Of a stretch of 64,000 bases of DNA, positions 1-8,788 are shown one piece after another. Origin of the DNA: CAZNXJ01 sp964577115 (GTDB taxonomy: Bacteria; Planctomycetota; Planctomycetia; Pirellulales; Pirellulaceae); the NCBI GenBank assembly GCA_964577115.1, contig CAZNXJ010000013.1:62001-126000 (forward strand), in the 5' to 3' direction. The position numbers and the translations under genes are program-made. The notes beneath the pieces are model-generated. The model saw nothing but the letters and a program-made list of their open reading frames with translations. It did no database searches and was not told the origin of the DNA. The number at the start of each line of letters is the position of its first letter. Position 1 is the first letter of the stretch.

Positions 1-515
1 TAGTACGTCTGTCGCCAAAGAAGAGCTTCGAACCCGATTTCCCCCGCCCAGAATGCTCCTACGGGGAAAAACTCAACCATTAAACCTGGCCAGGTGGGCC
101 TTTGCGAGGGCCACGGCCAATTGCGGAAACTGCCGCGGGTACCCGCCGGGAGCATGGGACACTTTTGCAGCCGGCGATGGGGTCGAACATCCCTGTCAAT
201 ACCCACCGTCTGACGCTGCCCCGTACACGGCTTTCGGTTGGTTCCCGGCGAGCGGCAATGTTTGACGCTTTCCGATAATCGACAAATTTTGCCGCGGGGT
301 GCACTTCTTTTTGGCCAATACCGGCAAGATGTGCCGGCAGACCGGCGCCCGTCCCGGCCATCTTTACCGGTTTGTCCGTCGCCGAGGGCGCGGCGGTTGA
401 CCGGTTGGTTACCGCGAGCTAGATCCCTTTGGCCCATTGTGTGAAGGGCCGTGGGACAAGCGGAGTGAGCAGTGCCGCTCAGCTGCAGCGGGCTATCAGG
501 AAGGCTGGATGATCG
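1..515. other. Leading non-coding stretch, no gene called
   Basis: Only short, overlapping reading frames on both strands occur here and none has a recognisable domain. A weak sigma70-like candidate, TTGACC at 397-402 with a 17-base spacer to TAGATC at 420-425, could serve the FHA gene that follows, but its -10 box is poor. A purine-rich AGGAAGG at 498-504 lies ahead of the start at 516. Confidence 0.4.
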
Positions 516-3440
516 ATGAACATGGGATCAAACGCGATCGCGGAGGCTGCAAGTGATGGGGGCCTCCTGGGCCGTCCCCGCGGCCGGCTCGCCCTGCGCT
601 TGCCATCCAGGCAGGGCCCCGAGACGCTCGTCGTTATCAACGCGCAGAAATGCTCCATTGGCGGATCGCCCGATTGCGACCTGCACCTGCGAGGTGCCGG
701 GTTTGACCCGGTGCATTGTCTCTTGCTGCGAGGCCAGGAACGGACCGTCGTCCGCCGCCGATCCGCTCGCACCCGCCTGAACGGTATCCTATTCGACGAC
801 GCAGTGCTCCACCCCGGCGACCGGCTGCGACTCGGCCGACTCGAAGTCGAGGTGGTGGAATGTGACCCGCCGCCAGACAGCTCGGAAATTGCCAGCCGCA
901 CGACCGAACAGATAGAGCAGCTTCGGCGGCAACTCGAAGTCGTCGAAGGCGACCGCCAGCGGCTCGCACAAACGCTCGCCGAACACACCGCCCACTCAAA
1001 TTCGGTATCGGCCGAACAGCTTCAGCGCATCGAAGAAGCCGCCCAGGCCACGATCACTCGCCTGGAACAGCAGGTCGCACAGCTGCACGCCGAGCGAGAA
1101 CAGCTCGAACAGGCCGCGCGCCAAGCGGAACAGCAACTGGCGTCGGCGCGCGACGAGGCGGCTCGGTTCGCTAGTGAACTCGAACAACTGCGTGCGCAGC
1201 GCGAACAGGGAGAACACGCAGCGTGTGACGCCGAACAGAATCTCGCTACGACGCACGAAGAAATGACACGGCTTGCTGAGCAGCTCGAGCATCTCCGCGA
1301 GCAGCGTGACGACTGGGAGCACGCGGCGCGCGAAGCCGAACAGCAACTGCACGCGACGCGCGACGAGGCCGCTCGGCACGCCGGCGAGCTCGAGCAGTTA
1401 AACGCACAACGAGAGCAGTGGGAGCAGCTCTCGCGCGATGCTGAACAACAGCTCGCCGCGGCACGCGACGAGGCTGCTCGCTACGCTGGCGAAGTCGAGC
1501 AGCTCCGCGCGCAGTGCGAACGCTTGGAACACGCGGCGCGCGAAGCCGAACAGCAACTAGCCGTAGCGCGCGAGGGGGCTGCGCCCGACGTCAGAGAACT
1601 CGAACAGCTCCGCGAGCAGCGCGAACACTGGGAGCACGTGGCGCGCGAAGCCGAACAGAACCTCGCGGCGGCGCAGGAACAAGCCGCGCGGCTGGCTGAC
1701 GAGCTCGAACAGCTCCGCGTGCAGCGTGACCAATGGGAGCAAGCCCTTCGCGAAGCCGAGCAGCAACTGGCCGCGGCGCGTGAGGAGGCTGAGCGGAACG
1801 CTGGCGAGCTGGAGCAGCTTCGTGCGCAGCGTGAACATTGGGAACAGGAAGCTCGCGAAGCCGAACGGCAATTGGCAGCGGCACGCGAGGAAGCTGCACA
1901 GCATGCCGAGGAACTGGAACAGCTTCGCATACAGCGCGAGCACTGGGAACAGGAGACTCGCAATGTCGAGCAGCAGCTCGCCGCGGCGCGTGAAGAAGTT
2001 TCCCGCTATGCAGGCGAGCTCGAAGAGCTTCGCGCTCAGTCTGAACAGTGGGAGCAGGCTGCTCACGATACACAGCAGCAGCTTGCCGCGAGCCGCGATG
2101 AAGCGGCGCGTCACGCCTCGGACGTTGAACAGCTGCGATCGCAGTGCGACGCGCTGCGCGCCACGCTTGCCGATCGCGAGCGTGTGTCGCAATCGCTCGA
2201 AGTCGAGCTGGAGAATTTGCGGCAGGTCGAGCGGCAATGCGAAGAGAGCCTTGGACGCCAAACGCAGCTGGAACAGCAGGTTAGCGAACTTCAGCAGCAT
2301 CTCGAAAGGCAGCAGGCCGCGGGCCGCGAGACGGAGGCCGAGTGGCAGCGGCAACGCCACGAGTGGGAATCCGAGCTCGCGGCGCTGCGCGAAGAGGCTT
2401 TGCAGCTTGCCGCTCGCGAGCGAGCGGCGCTCGACCAGCTCCGCGATGCCGAAGCACGCCCTTCGCCCTTCGCCGCCGGCGAGTCGTTCCCACCGGACGG
2501 GCCGAACAGCCGCGTGGCGTCCGATGAGCATAGCGAGGGTGGCACAGGCGGTTCGGTTAGTGCCGCTGAGGTGCTTGCGCGTCTGAAGGCTTCGGGACAT
2601 TGGCGCGATGACGAGGAGAGCGAAGACGACGCGCTGTCGCACGACGAGCCACTCTCGGCGGAAACTGGCTACTCGTTCGGCAGCTTCGACTCGACCGGTT
2701 ACCCTGACGAACACAGCGACGAACACGACGATGACGATTCCGAAACCGAATCGCGTTCGTCGCTCGTTATCGAGAACAGCTACTCGGATGAAGAGGAGGA
2801 CGACCTGTCGATCCAGAGCTACCTCGACAATCTGCTAAATCGCGTCCGAGGGCAGCAAGCAGTCGAGCCCCGGCGGGATATGGAGGTTGTCTCGCCGCAC
2901 GTGGAGTGTGAGCTCACGCTCCCGCGAGTCAAAGAGCCCGAGCCCGCGCCTTATGTGCGCCGCGAGGTGGAGCCGGTCGCGCGAGAGAATCTGGCGCTAA
3001 TGCGCCAACTGGCGAACGAAAATGCGCGATTAGCTCTCGAGCAACACAAGCGGAAAATGTATCGCGAGCAGGTGCGTAGCTCGTGGGCTTGCATCGGCCT
3101 GGGCTTGTTCAGCGTCGCCTGGGGGGCCGCCGCCTGGAAGCTGCTGGCGGAATCCTCCCCGACGCTCGGCCGAGCCAGCGCGGCCGTCGGCTATGGACTG
3201 GCCGCGCTGTTCACCGTGTTCGCCATCGTCACCCGCGTGCGTATGCCGCGCATCCCCGAGCACGCGATTCTGGAGCAGGAAGGCTACCGCAGCGACGCGG
3301 AGCCCGCGCAGGCTGAGCCGGAAAAACTCGAGGAGCAGGCCGAGTTGCAAGAGCCGGTCGAGCTTCAGGAGCCGGTCGAGCTTCAGGAGCAGGTGGCCGA
3401 TCCGCAAGCGCAGGCCGAGCCGCAGGGGCAAGCGGAGTAG
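516..3440 (+). CDS. FHA-domain protein with long coiled coil and C-terminal membrane anchor
   Basis: A 974-residue protein in four parts. Residues about 24-115 look like a forkhead-associated phosphothreonine-binding domain, with a glycine/serine loop (SIGGSPDCDLHL, 47-58), a conserved His at 67 and Asn-Gly at 89-90. Residues 187-536 are ten copies of a 35-residue coiled-coil unit with Trp near position 11 in most copies. Residues about 690-790 are strongly acidic and probably disordered. Two hydrophobic segments near 853-877 and 888-908 form a membrane hairpin, followed by a Glu/Gln/Pro tail. FHA domains usually read Ser/Thr kinase signals, so a membrane-tethered scaffold is inferred. No kinase gene lies nearby. 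The start at 516 has a purine-rich stretch upstream. Partner and process are unknown. Confidence 0.72.
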   Translation: MNMGSNAIAEAASDGGLLGRPRGRLALRLPSRQGPETLVVINAQKCSIGGSPDCDLHLRGAGFDPVHCLLLRGQERTVVRRRSARTRLNGILFDDAVLHPGDRLRLGRLEVEVVECDPPPDSSEIASRTTEQIEQLRRQLEVVEGDRQRLAQTLAEHTAHSNSVSAEQLQRIEEAAQATITRLEQQVAQLHAEREQLEQAARQAEQQLASARDEAARFASELEQLRAQREQGEHAACDAEQNLATTHEEMTRLAEQLEHLREQRDDWEHAAREAEQQLHATRDEAARHAGELEQLNAQREQWEQLSRDAEQQLAAARDEAARYAGEVEQLRAQCERLEHAAREAEQQLAVAREGAAPDVRELEQLREQREHWEHVAREAEQNLAAAQEQAARLADELEQLRVQRDQWEQALREAEQQLAAAREEAERNAGELEQLRAQREHWEQEAREAERQLAAAREEAAQHAEELEQLRIQREHWEQETRNVEQQLAAAREEVSRYAGELEELRAQSEQWEQAAHDTQQQLAASRDEAARHASDVEQLRSQCDALRATLADRERVSQSLEVELENLRQVERQCEESLGRQTQLEQQVSELQQHLERQQAAGRETEAEWQRQRHEWESELAALREEALQLAARERAALDQLRDAEARPSPFAAGESFPPDGPNSRVASDEHSEGGTGGSVSAAEVLARLKASGHWRDDEESEDDALSHDEPLSAETGYSFGSFDSTGYPDEHSDEHDDDDSETESRSSLVIENSYSDEEEDDLSIQSYLDNLLNRVRGQQAVEPRRDMEVVSPHVECELTLPRVKEPEPAPYVRREVEPVARENLALMRQLANENARLALEQHKRKMYREQVRSSWACIGLGLFSVAWGAAAWKLLAESSPTLGRASAAVGYGLAALFTVFAIVTRVRMPRIPEHAILEQEGYRSDAEPAQAEPEKLEEQAELQEPVELQEPVELQEQVADPQAQAEPQGQAE
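1074..2123 (+). repeat. Ten in-frame 105-bp tandem repeats
   Basis: Inside the FHA gene, units start every 105 bases from 1074 (35 codons, five heptads). Units begin near V/L-EQL-R-x-Q and share an AEQQLAAAR core. A partial eleventh copy follows at 2124. Copies have diverged by many third-position and some residue changes, so this is an old expansion rather than a recent slippage array. Confidence 0.85.
3351..3386 (+). repeat. Two perfect 18-bp tandem copies in the 3' end of the FHA gene
   Basis: GAGCCGGTCGAGCTTCAG occurs at 3351-3368 and again at 3369-3386, encoding EPVELQ twice. Degenerate copies flank it on both sides, the first at 3333-3350. The identical copies suggest recent duplication in the protein's acidic C-terminal tail. 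Confidence 0.85.
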
Positions 3441-3469
3441 CTCGCTGCTCGAGCGACGCTCATGCCTCG

Positions 3470-4477
3470 CTAACGGGTTGCCAGGATATCGTCGAAATCG
3501 CGCAGGTGGTACTCGATGCCGACGTAATCGAGCACGCGGCAGAGTCCACGCAGGGCGACACCGAGCCCATCGGGGCCGCTGAATCCACCAAACTGGCCGC
3601 CGCCTTTCACGTGTGGCTCGAGGTCAAGGAACACGCCGGGAATGCCGCGTTTTTCGAGCTTCTTCTCGAGCTTCGGCAGCACTTCGCGGAAATCACGCAA
3701 AATGGCTTCGTGGCCGCTGTCGCCGATGTCGGCCGGAACGAAGTGCTTGAGCGCCTCTTCGTCGATGTGGTCCATCTTCTTGATCGGTCCCGGATGGCGA
3801 TAGTCCTTGATGTGCATCCAGCCAATGCCGGGCTTCATTACTCGGTACTGCCGCAGTACTTCGTCGCTCGTCACACCCTGCGTGACGATGTTGCCCGCGT
3901 CGAAGATCAGTACGAGTGCGGGGTGGTTGACCTGGCGATAGATTTCGTCGAGCAGGTCACCGTTCTGGCCAACGAGATTGGCTTCGACTTCGAGCCCGAA
4001 CGTCAGGTCGTGCCGATGGCAGAGCTCGGCAATCTGCCCGAGCTGATCCACGGCCTGCGGCAGGTGATCGCGGGGGTCTTCGCCGCGGGGATGATAAAAC
4101 GAGAAGCCGCGAATTAGCTTTGTTTCGAACGCCTGAGCCAGCTCGCACGCATGCGTCACGTCGCCGGCCAGGTAGTCCTTGAACGGGATGTACGCGTTCT
4201 TCGTGCCGTCTTCCACGTCACGCAGCTTGACTTTGCCGATGGGCGAGCCGAGCGTCGCGACGCTCAGGCCGTATTTATCCTGAAGCCGGCGGATGTGAGC
4301 GACTTCAGACTTCGTCAGCTTCATGACATTCTTGACGCCATTGCCGGCGTCGATGAAGCGGATCGTATAGTACTGAAGGCCCAGGGCGGCAAAGGCCGCA
4401 AACTGCTGTTCGGCCGTTTTGTCGATCGCAGCTTCGTCGGCAAATCCCGACAAGATTACTCGTGGCGGGTGAGACAT
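3470..4477 (-). CDS. Sugar phosphate isomerase/epimerase-like TIM-barrel protein
   Basis: A 335-residue protein of the xylose isomerase-like TIM-barrel family (AP endonuclease 2 superfamily). Candidate metal ligands occur in the usual order: Glu in GLEVEAN, Asp in IFDAGN, His in HIKD, and Glu in the C-terminal DLEPHVKGGG stretch. The ATG at 4477 is preferred over an upstream in-frame codon because a GGAGAAG Shine-Dalgarno sits just before it. The gene is divergent from a Gfo/Idh/MocA oxidoreductase 80 bases away. The two families are often neighbours in planctomycete sugar or inositol catabolism, so a joint role is likely. The substrate cannot be read from sequence. Confidence 0.8.
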   Translation of the reverse strand: MSHPPRVILSGFADEAAIDKTAEQQFAAFAALGLQYYTIRFIDAGNGVKNVMKLTKSEVAHIRRLQDKYGLSVATLGSPIGKVKLRDVEDGTKNAYIPFKDYLAGDVTHACELAQAFETKLIRGFSFYHPRGEDPRDHLPQAVDQLGQIAELCHRHDLTFGLEVEANLVGQNGDLLDEIYRQVNHPALVLIFDAGNIVTQGVTSDEVLRQYRVMKPGIGWMHIKDYRHPGPIKKMDHIDEEALKHFVPADIGDSGHEAILRDFREVLPKLEKKLEKRGIPGVFLDLEPHVKGGGQFGGFSGPDGLGVALRGLCRVLDYVGIEYHLRDFDDILATR

Positions 4478-4557
4478 GTCTTCTCCGGAAGGTCGCAGCA
4501 TCTAGTAACAAAGCGGCCATTCTAGCCAACTCAGGCCGGGTTCGCTATTCTGGTGGC

Positions 4558-5841
4558 ATGACTACGAAAACCCCTGAATCGACTTCCGCGCCGCGGCTGC
4601 GAGCCGGCATGGTGGGCGCGGGCATGATCTTTGACGAAACGTACCGGCCCTTCTTTGAAAACGCTCGCGCGGACGGGCTCTACGACCGCCGATTCGGCGC
4701 GTGCGAGGTGGAACTGGCGGCCATCGCTAGTCGTACTGGAAAGCGGGCCGAAGCCTATCGCAGCTCGGGGCGCCTGGGCGATTTTGCGAACGTCTCCGGC
4801 GAGGACGCCATCGAGAAGCTGCTCGCCAGCGATGTTGACTTCGTCTGCGTGGCAACGCCGGACGACCGCCACTTCGAGGCCGCTCGGAAATCGCTCGAAG
4901 CCGGCAAGCACGTGCTGATCGAGAAGCCTTCCGTGCTCTCGCTCCAGGAACTCGACGAACTCACGCGGCTCGCCGAACAAAACAACGTTCTGGCCAAGGT
5001 CGTGTACCACAAGCTGCTCGACCCGGACCACAAGAAGCTGCGCACGTTCGTCGCCGACCAGGTGCTGACGCACGTGAACAACGGCTACTGTAGCCTGCTC
5101 GAACCCAAGCAGATCTCGGGCTCGCAGTTCGCCGAATGGATTCGCGGCCGCAATCCCGGCACGTACGTGGCCGTTCACTACATTAAATTGATCGACTTCA
5201 CGTTTGGCGGGAAACTGGTCAGCGTCAGTTGCACCGGACAACGCGGGCTCGTCGGACCGGCCGACGGAAACACGTGGGACTCGACGCAGCTGCGACTCGT
5301 CTACCGCTACGACTCGGGGCGTGAAGCGGCGTTCGATATCCACACAAGCTGGGTGACGCCTGATAATTTCCCCGGTTACGTGGAGCAAGAAGTTCAGTTC
5401 CGCTTCGACAACGGCGTCTGGAACGGGCATAGCCGGCGGCGCGGCGTCGAGTGCACGGTGGAGGGCAAGACCCCGCTGGAACTGAAGATCTCGATCAACA
5501 ATCACTACAACGGGGCGTTCCTCGAACCCAACGGCCAGCGGCGGCAGCGCGGCTACGGCATTGAGGTACTCGAGTGGTTTGTGCGCGAAGTTGCCTACGT
5601 CGAACACGGCGGGCCGGCAGACCAGCGCGGCCAGCGGCTCGGCGAGATGCGCCAGTTGCACTACAACGATACGACGGCGGATCGGCAGGTTGTCGCAGCT
5701 GTCCAGGCGATGGAAGCGATTCTGGCTCGCCACGCCGAGGGCAAGCCGAATTGTGTTGTGGAAGTGAACGGCGAGCACGGGGGGCTTGTGCTTCTCGAGC
5801 CGGCGGGCGGCAAACAAGTGCTGTACGACCGGGCTGTGTAA
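4558..5841 (+). CDS. Gfo/Idh/MocA family NAD(P)-dependent oxidoreductase
   Basis: A 427-residue dehydrogenase. The N-terminus carries a Rossmann fold with a glycine-rich VGAGMI loop near residue 18. The family Lys-Pro motif appears as IEKPSVL, and the C-terminal alpha/beta substrate domain follows. Members oxidise or epimerise sugars, inositols and related polyols. The ATG at 4558 begins an N-terminus that leads directly into the nucleotide-binding strand, so earlier in-frame codons are not used. It shares an 80-base divergent promoter region with the TIM-barrel epimerase at 3470-4477, and the two probably act on the same carbohydrate. Substrate unknown. Confidence 0.85.
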   Translation: MTTKTPESTSAPRLRAGMVGAGMIFDETYRPFFENARADGLYDRRFGACEVELAAIASRTGKRAEAYRSSGRLGDFANVSGEDAIEKLLASDVDFVCVATPDDRHFEAARKSLEAGKHVLIEKPSVLSLQELDELTRLAEQNNVLAKVVYHKLLDPDHKKLRTFVADQVLTHVNNGYCSLLEPKQISGSQFAEWIRGRNPGTYVAVHYIKLIDFTFGGKLVSVSCTGQRGLVGPADGNTWDSTQLRLVYRYDSGREAAFDIHTSWVTPDNFPGYVEQEVQFRFDNGVWNGHSRRRGVECTVEGKTPLELKISINNHYNGAFLEPNGQRRQRGYGIEVLEWFVREVAYVEHGGPADQRGQRLGEMRQLHYNDTTADRQVVAAVQAMEAILARHAEGKPNCVVEVNGEHGGLVLLEPAGGKQVLYDRAV

Positions 5842-6030
5842 ACGGCCCCTTAGGTAAACGGCCCCTAGGATCCGCATCCGGTGCCCAGGCGTTCGGCGCG
5901 GATGCGCGGCCGGCATGGCGGCGCGCGTCGCGACGCCCAACAACGCCCCCGGCGCTCGCCGGTCGATCGGCGCTGGTGGGGCATGTATCCGATGAACTCT
6001 AAAAAATATCCGATGAACATCGACCGGCCC
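5838..6030 (+). repeat. Short direct and inverted repeats upstream of the aminotransferase gene
   Basis: Three patterns are packed together. GTAAACGGCCCCT occurs at 5838-5850 and 5854-5866. TATCCGATGAAC occurs at 5986-5997 and 6007-6018, which is 21 bases, or two helical turns, apart. GCCGGTCGAT near 5959 is answered by ATCGACCGGC at 6019-6028. The 21-base phasing just ahead of the start at 6056 resembles a paired operator or a foldable leader. No known regulator motif is recognised. Confidence 0.5.
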
Positions 6031-6055
6031 CTTCTTTGAGGACAAGACGTACGCG

Positions 6056-7453
6056 ATGAGCACAGTGAATGCACCGCACCCGGCCGCGATCCAGTACGAG
6101 GGAGAACAGCAATCGAACGATGTCCGCCGCGCGGCCAGCGAGTACGAGCCGAGCGCGCTGCGGACCTATACGCCCTCCCTGGCGGTGCTCGCCCGCAGCG
6201 CCGGCAGCTATCACTGGACGCCGGAAGGACGCAAGCTGGCCGACTTCACCAGCGGCGTGCTCGTCGCGAACCTCGGCCATAATCCCACCCGCTGGTGGCG
6301 CAGTCTCGTCAGCTACCTGGGGCTGGAAGGACTCGATGCTGAAAAGTCCGACTTCATCAAAGCCGCTCCGCTGACGGCCTATAACGCGCTCACGGAACTG
6401 GAAACCCAGGCCTGCCAGCGGCTGATCGCCTGCATGCAGAACGAGCCGGGTGGAGCACGCATGCAGCAAGTCATGTGGGCGGCCAGCGGCAGCGAGGCCA
6501 TTCAGAAGGCGCTCTGGGCGGCCATGAAACGCCGGCCCGGGCAGGACCACATCCTCGCCACGCGCCGCGGCTTCCACGGTAAGAAGGGGCTCGCCGGAGC
6601 GATCACCGGAACGGAAAACGATCCGGAACGCGACCCGCGCGTGCACTTCATCAGTTTCCCGATCGACGAATGCGAGAGCATCGAGCGGCGGCGACAGCCG
6701 ATCGATCTAAAACGCTATGAAGACGAGCTGCGTCAGATCTACGAGCAGCTCGGCGAAAAGATCTGCTGCCTCGTTACCGAACCCTATCTGGGCGGCGGCG
6801 GATCCTACCATCCGCAGCCAGAATACCTACAGCTGCTCGAGCGGTTCTGCCGCGAGCATGACATTCTGCTGATCCTCGACGAAATCCAGGCGAACTTTGG
6901 CCGTACCGGGCCGCTGTTCGCTTACACGCACTACGGCATTGAGCCTGACATCGTCTGCCTCGGCAAAGGCCTGGGCAACGGCGTGCCGGTCAGCGCAGCG
7001 GTCGGCCGCGCCGATGTCTTCCAGGTGCTCAAGTACGGCGAGGGGTCGGACACCTGGAGTGCCAACCCGCTGTCGTCCGCCGCTGTGCTCGCGACGCTCG
7101 ATGAATTCGCCGACGGCAGGGTGCTCGAACACGCCGCCAAACTGGCCGAAGTGCTCGAGCGTGGCCTGTTGCGGCTTGTCGAAACCGGTGTTGTCGCGCG
7201 CGTCCGTGGCGAAGGCTGCGTGTGGGGTATCGAATGTGCGCCCCTCGGTAACCGCAGTGCCGACGAAGTTGCGGTCGAAGTCGTGCGGCGCTGCTACCTG
7301 GGAGACGAGCAAGGCCGAGCGATCCATTTGCTCGGGCCGCTCGCTGGCAAAGTGCTGCGCGTCAGCCCACCGCTCGTCATGCCGCTGGACGAAGCGCAGC
7401 AGTACCTCGACGCGATGTACGCCATCTGCGAAAAGATCAAAGCCGACGCGTGA
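6056..7453 (+). CDS. Class III PLP-dependent aminotransferase
   Basis: A 465-residue fold-type I aminotransferase of the acetylornithine / 4-aminobutyrate / diaminobutyrate class. The PLP ring Asp is D275 in LILDEIQANFGRTG and the Schiff-base lysine is K304 in CLGKGLGNGVP. The chain is of typical length and uninterrupted. The amino donor and acceptor cannot be assigned. The nucleobase deaminase gene follows 43 bases later on the same strand, so the two may be co-transcribed, perhaps in nitrogen salvage. An unusual set of short repeats lies in the 200 bases upstream, and the nearest Shine-Dalgarno candidate (GAGG at 6038) is rather far from the ATG. Confidence 0.87.
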   Translation: MSTVNAPHPAAIQYEGEQQSNDVRRAASEYEPSALRTYTPSLAVLARSAGSYHWTPEGRKLADFTSGVLVANLGHNPTRWWRSLVSYLGLEGLDAEKSDFIKAAPLTAYNALTELETQACQRLIACMQNEPGGARMQQVMWAASGSEAIQKALWAAMKRRPGQDHILATRRGFHGKKGLAGAITGTENDPERDPRVHFISFPIDECESIERRRQPIDLKRYEDELRQIYEQLGEKICCLVTEPYLGGGGSYHPQPEYLQLLERFCREHDILLILDEIQANFGRTGPLFAYTHYGIEPDIVCLGKGLGNGVPVSAAVGRADVFQVLKYGEGSDTWSANPLSSAAVLATLDEFADGRVLEHAAKLAEVLERGLLRLVETGVVARVRGEGCVWGIECAPLGNRSADEVAVEVVRRCYLGDEQGRAIHLLGPLAGKVLRVSPPLVMPLDEAQQYLDAMYAICEKIKADA

Positions 7454-7496
7454 CCGGCATCGCCGCGTCGCGCAACGGTGGCAGAGGGGATGAGCC

Positions 7497-7967
7497 ATGC
7501 AGCCCGAAGCCTTGATGCGGCTGGCAATCGAGAAAGCACGCGAGGGGATTCGCGCGGGCCAGAGTCCGTTCGGCTGCGCGATCGCCATCGACTCGCAGGT
7601 TGTCGCGTGTGAGCACAATGAGGTCGTGGCGGCGCCCGACGCGACCGCTCACGCCGAAGTCCAAGCGATTCGCTCAGCCTGCCGCGCGCTGGCGAACCAT
7701 GTGCTGAATGGGGCGATCGTCGCCACGACCTGCGAGCCGTGCCCGATGTGTATGGCCGCGCTGCACTGGGCACGCGTCGATACGGTCTATTACGGCGCTA
7801 CGATCGCCGATGCAACGGCCGCGGGTTTTGGGGAGCTGCACCTGCCGGCCGCCGACGTCGTGCGGCTCGGCGGCAGCCCCGTGCGGCTCGTCGACGGCGT
7901 CCTTGCCGACGAATGCCGCGAGCTGTTCACGCTCTGGGCGCAGAACCCGAACCGCAAACCGTACTGA
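7497..7967 (+). CDS. Nucleobase/nucleoside deaminase, guanine deaminase or TadA-like
   Basis: A 156-residue member of the cytidine deaminase-like fold. The zinc site is complete: H52 and E54 in HAEVQAI, and C82 and C85 in CEPCPMC. E54 is the proton shuttle. Size and C-terminal sequence resemble bacterial guanine deaminases (guanine to xanthine) more than tRNA adenosine deaminase TadA, but this is not decisive. It follows the aminotransferase gene closely and converges on queF. Confidence 0.8.
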   Translation: MQPEALMRLAIEKAREGIRAGQSPFGCAIAIDSQVVACEHNEVVAAPDATAHAEVQAIRSACRALANHVLNGAIVATTCEPCPMCMAALHWARVDTVYYGATIADATAAGFGELHLPAADVVRLGGSPVRLVDGVLADECRELFTLWAQNPNRKPY

Positions 7968-8062
7968 GATCCGTTCGAATCGTGCGGCCGGTGCGGGGCG
8001 GGCATGCGAAGGCGCGCGGCCTCACGCAGGCGAGGGGCGGCCGAATTGCTCCGTTTCGCGAT

Positions 8063-8416
8063 TTAGCTTTGCGCCGTGAAGCGAGCGGTAACACGTGTCG
8101 AGATTCCGCCACGCGGTGTGAACTCGGCGACGATCTGCATCTGTCGCGGCGTCAGTACGGCGGCCAGATCATCGAGAATCCGGTTCGTGACGTGCTCGTA
8201 GAAGATGCCCTCGTTGCGGAACGACTGCAGATAGAACTTGAGACTCTTCAGCTCGACACACTTCTGAGCCGGCACGTAGGAGATCGTAAGCGTTCCGAAA
8301 TCGGGCTGACCCGTTTTGGGGCAGACCGAGGTGAATTCGGGGCAGACGATCTCGATCGTGTACTCGCGATGGGGATACTGGTTGTCGAATGTCTCGAGAA
8401 TTTCGCGCTTAGTCAT
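8063..8416 (-). CDS. queF: NADPH-dependent 7-cyano-7-deazaguanine reductase QueF
   Basis: A 117-residue QueF, the short type that reduces preQ0 to preQ1 in queuosine tRNA modification. The nitrile-attacking cysteine C32 and the proton donor D39 lie in SVCPKTGQPDFGTL. The QueF signature ELKSLKFYLQSFRNEG follows. The ATG at 8416 is chosen over a TTG one codon earlier, because it overlaps the TGA of the upstream gene as TGATG, indicating translational coupling. Other queuosine genes (queC, queD, queE) are not in the window. Confidence 0.95.
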   Translation of the reverse strand: MTKREILETFDNQYPHREYTIEIVCPEFTSVCPKTGQPDFGTLTISYVPAQKCVELKSLKFYLQSFRNEGIFYEHVTNRILDDLAAVLTPRQMQIVAEFTPRGGISTRVTARFTAQS

Positions 8417-8775
8417 CAATAACCTTCGGGAATGCGTTCGTCGAGCAGCCGGCCGATAGCCGCGACGGCGGCGGATAATGAGCGAGCGGCCATCTGGAAA
8501 TTCGTATGCCCGGACACCTCCGGCTGAATCTCAACAAACTGCTCGCATGCCGCGCGGAGCTTGGAAAATTTCTTCCGCGCCTGCTTCACATACGCCTCCG
8601 CCTGCTGCTCATTATCCTTTCCGCCGAGCGCCAGCATGTAATCGTAAAGCGCTCGGTGAATTTCGCACAGCTCGTCATCCTCCTGCGCTTCGTCGCTGTG
8701 TTTGAGAAACGTGCGCACCATCCAGACGTGCGCGAGTTGCGTGTCGATTTGCCGCATGACTTCCACGGGAGTCAT
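8416..8775 (-). CDS. Small helical protein of unknown function upstream of queF
   Basis: A 119-residue protein with no family I recognise. It is predicted to be mostly alpha-helical, soluble and rich in charged residues, with no signal peptide or membrane segment. The start at 8775 (MTPVEVMRQ) fits because it begins 13 bases after the stop of the membrane-protein gene, and its own stop overlaps the queF start. This position suggests co-expression with queF, but no metal or active-site motif reveals an enzymatic role. Confidence 0.6.
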   Translation of the reverse strand: MTPVEVMRQIDTQLAHVWMVRTFLKHSDEAQEDDELCEIHRALYDYMLALGGKDNEQQAEAYVKQARKKFSKLRAACEQFVEIQPEVSGHTNFQMAARSLSAAVAAIGRLLDERIPEGY

Positions 8776-8788
8776 CGCGGTGCCTCCG

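Noticed and set aside
20..40. A TTCGAACC-like T-loop suggesting a minus-strand tRNA
   Set aside because: The flanking bases do not form a T stem, and no anticodon arm or acceptor stem can be drawn.
1074..2123. CRISPR-like regular repeats
   Set aside because: The 105-base period is continuous, in frame and protein-coding, with no unique spacers and no cas genes.
1557..2726. A 389-codon open frame antisense to the coiled-coil repeats
   Set aside because: Its Leu/Phe/Ala-rich repeated sequence is the direct mirror of the Glu/Gln repeats on the sense strand, and it has no independent support.
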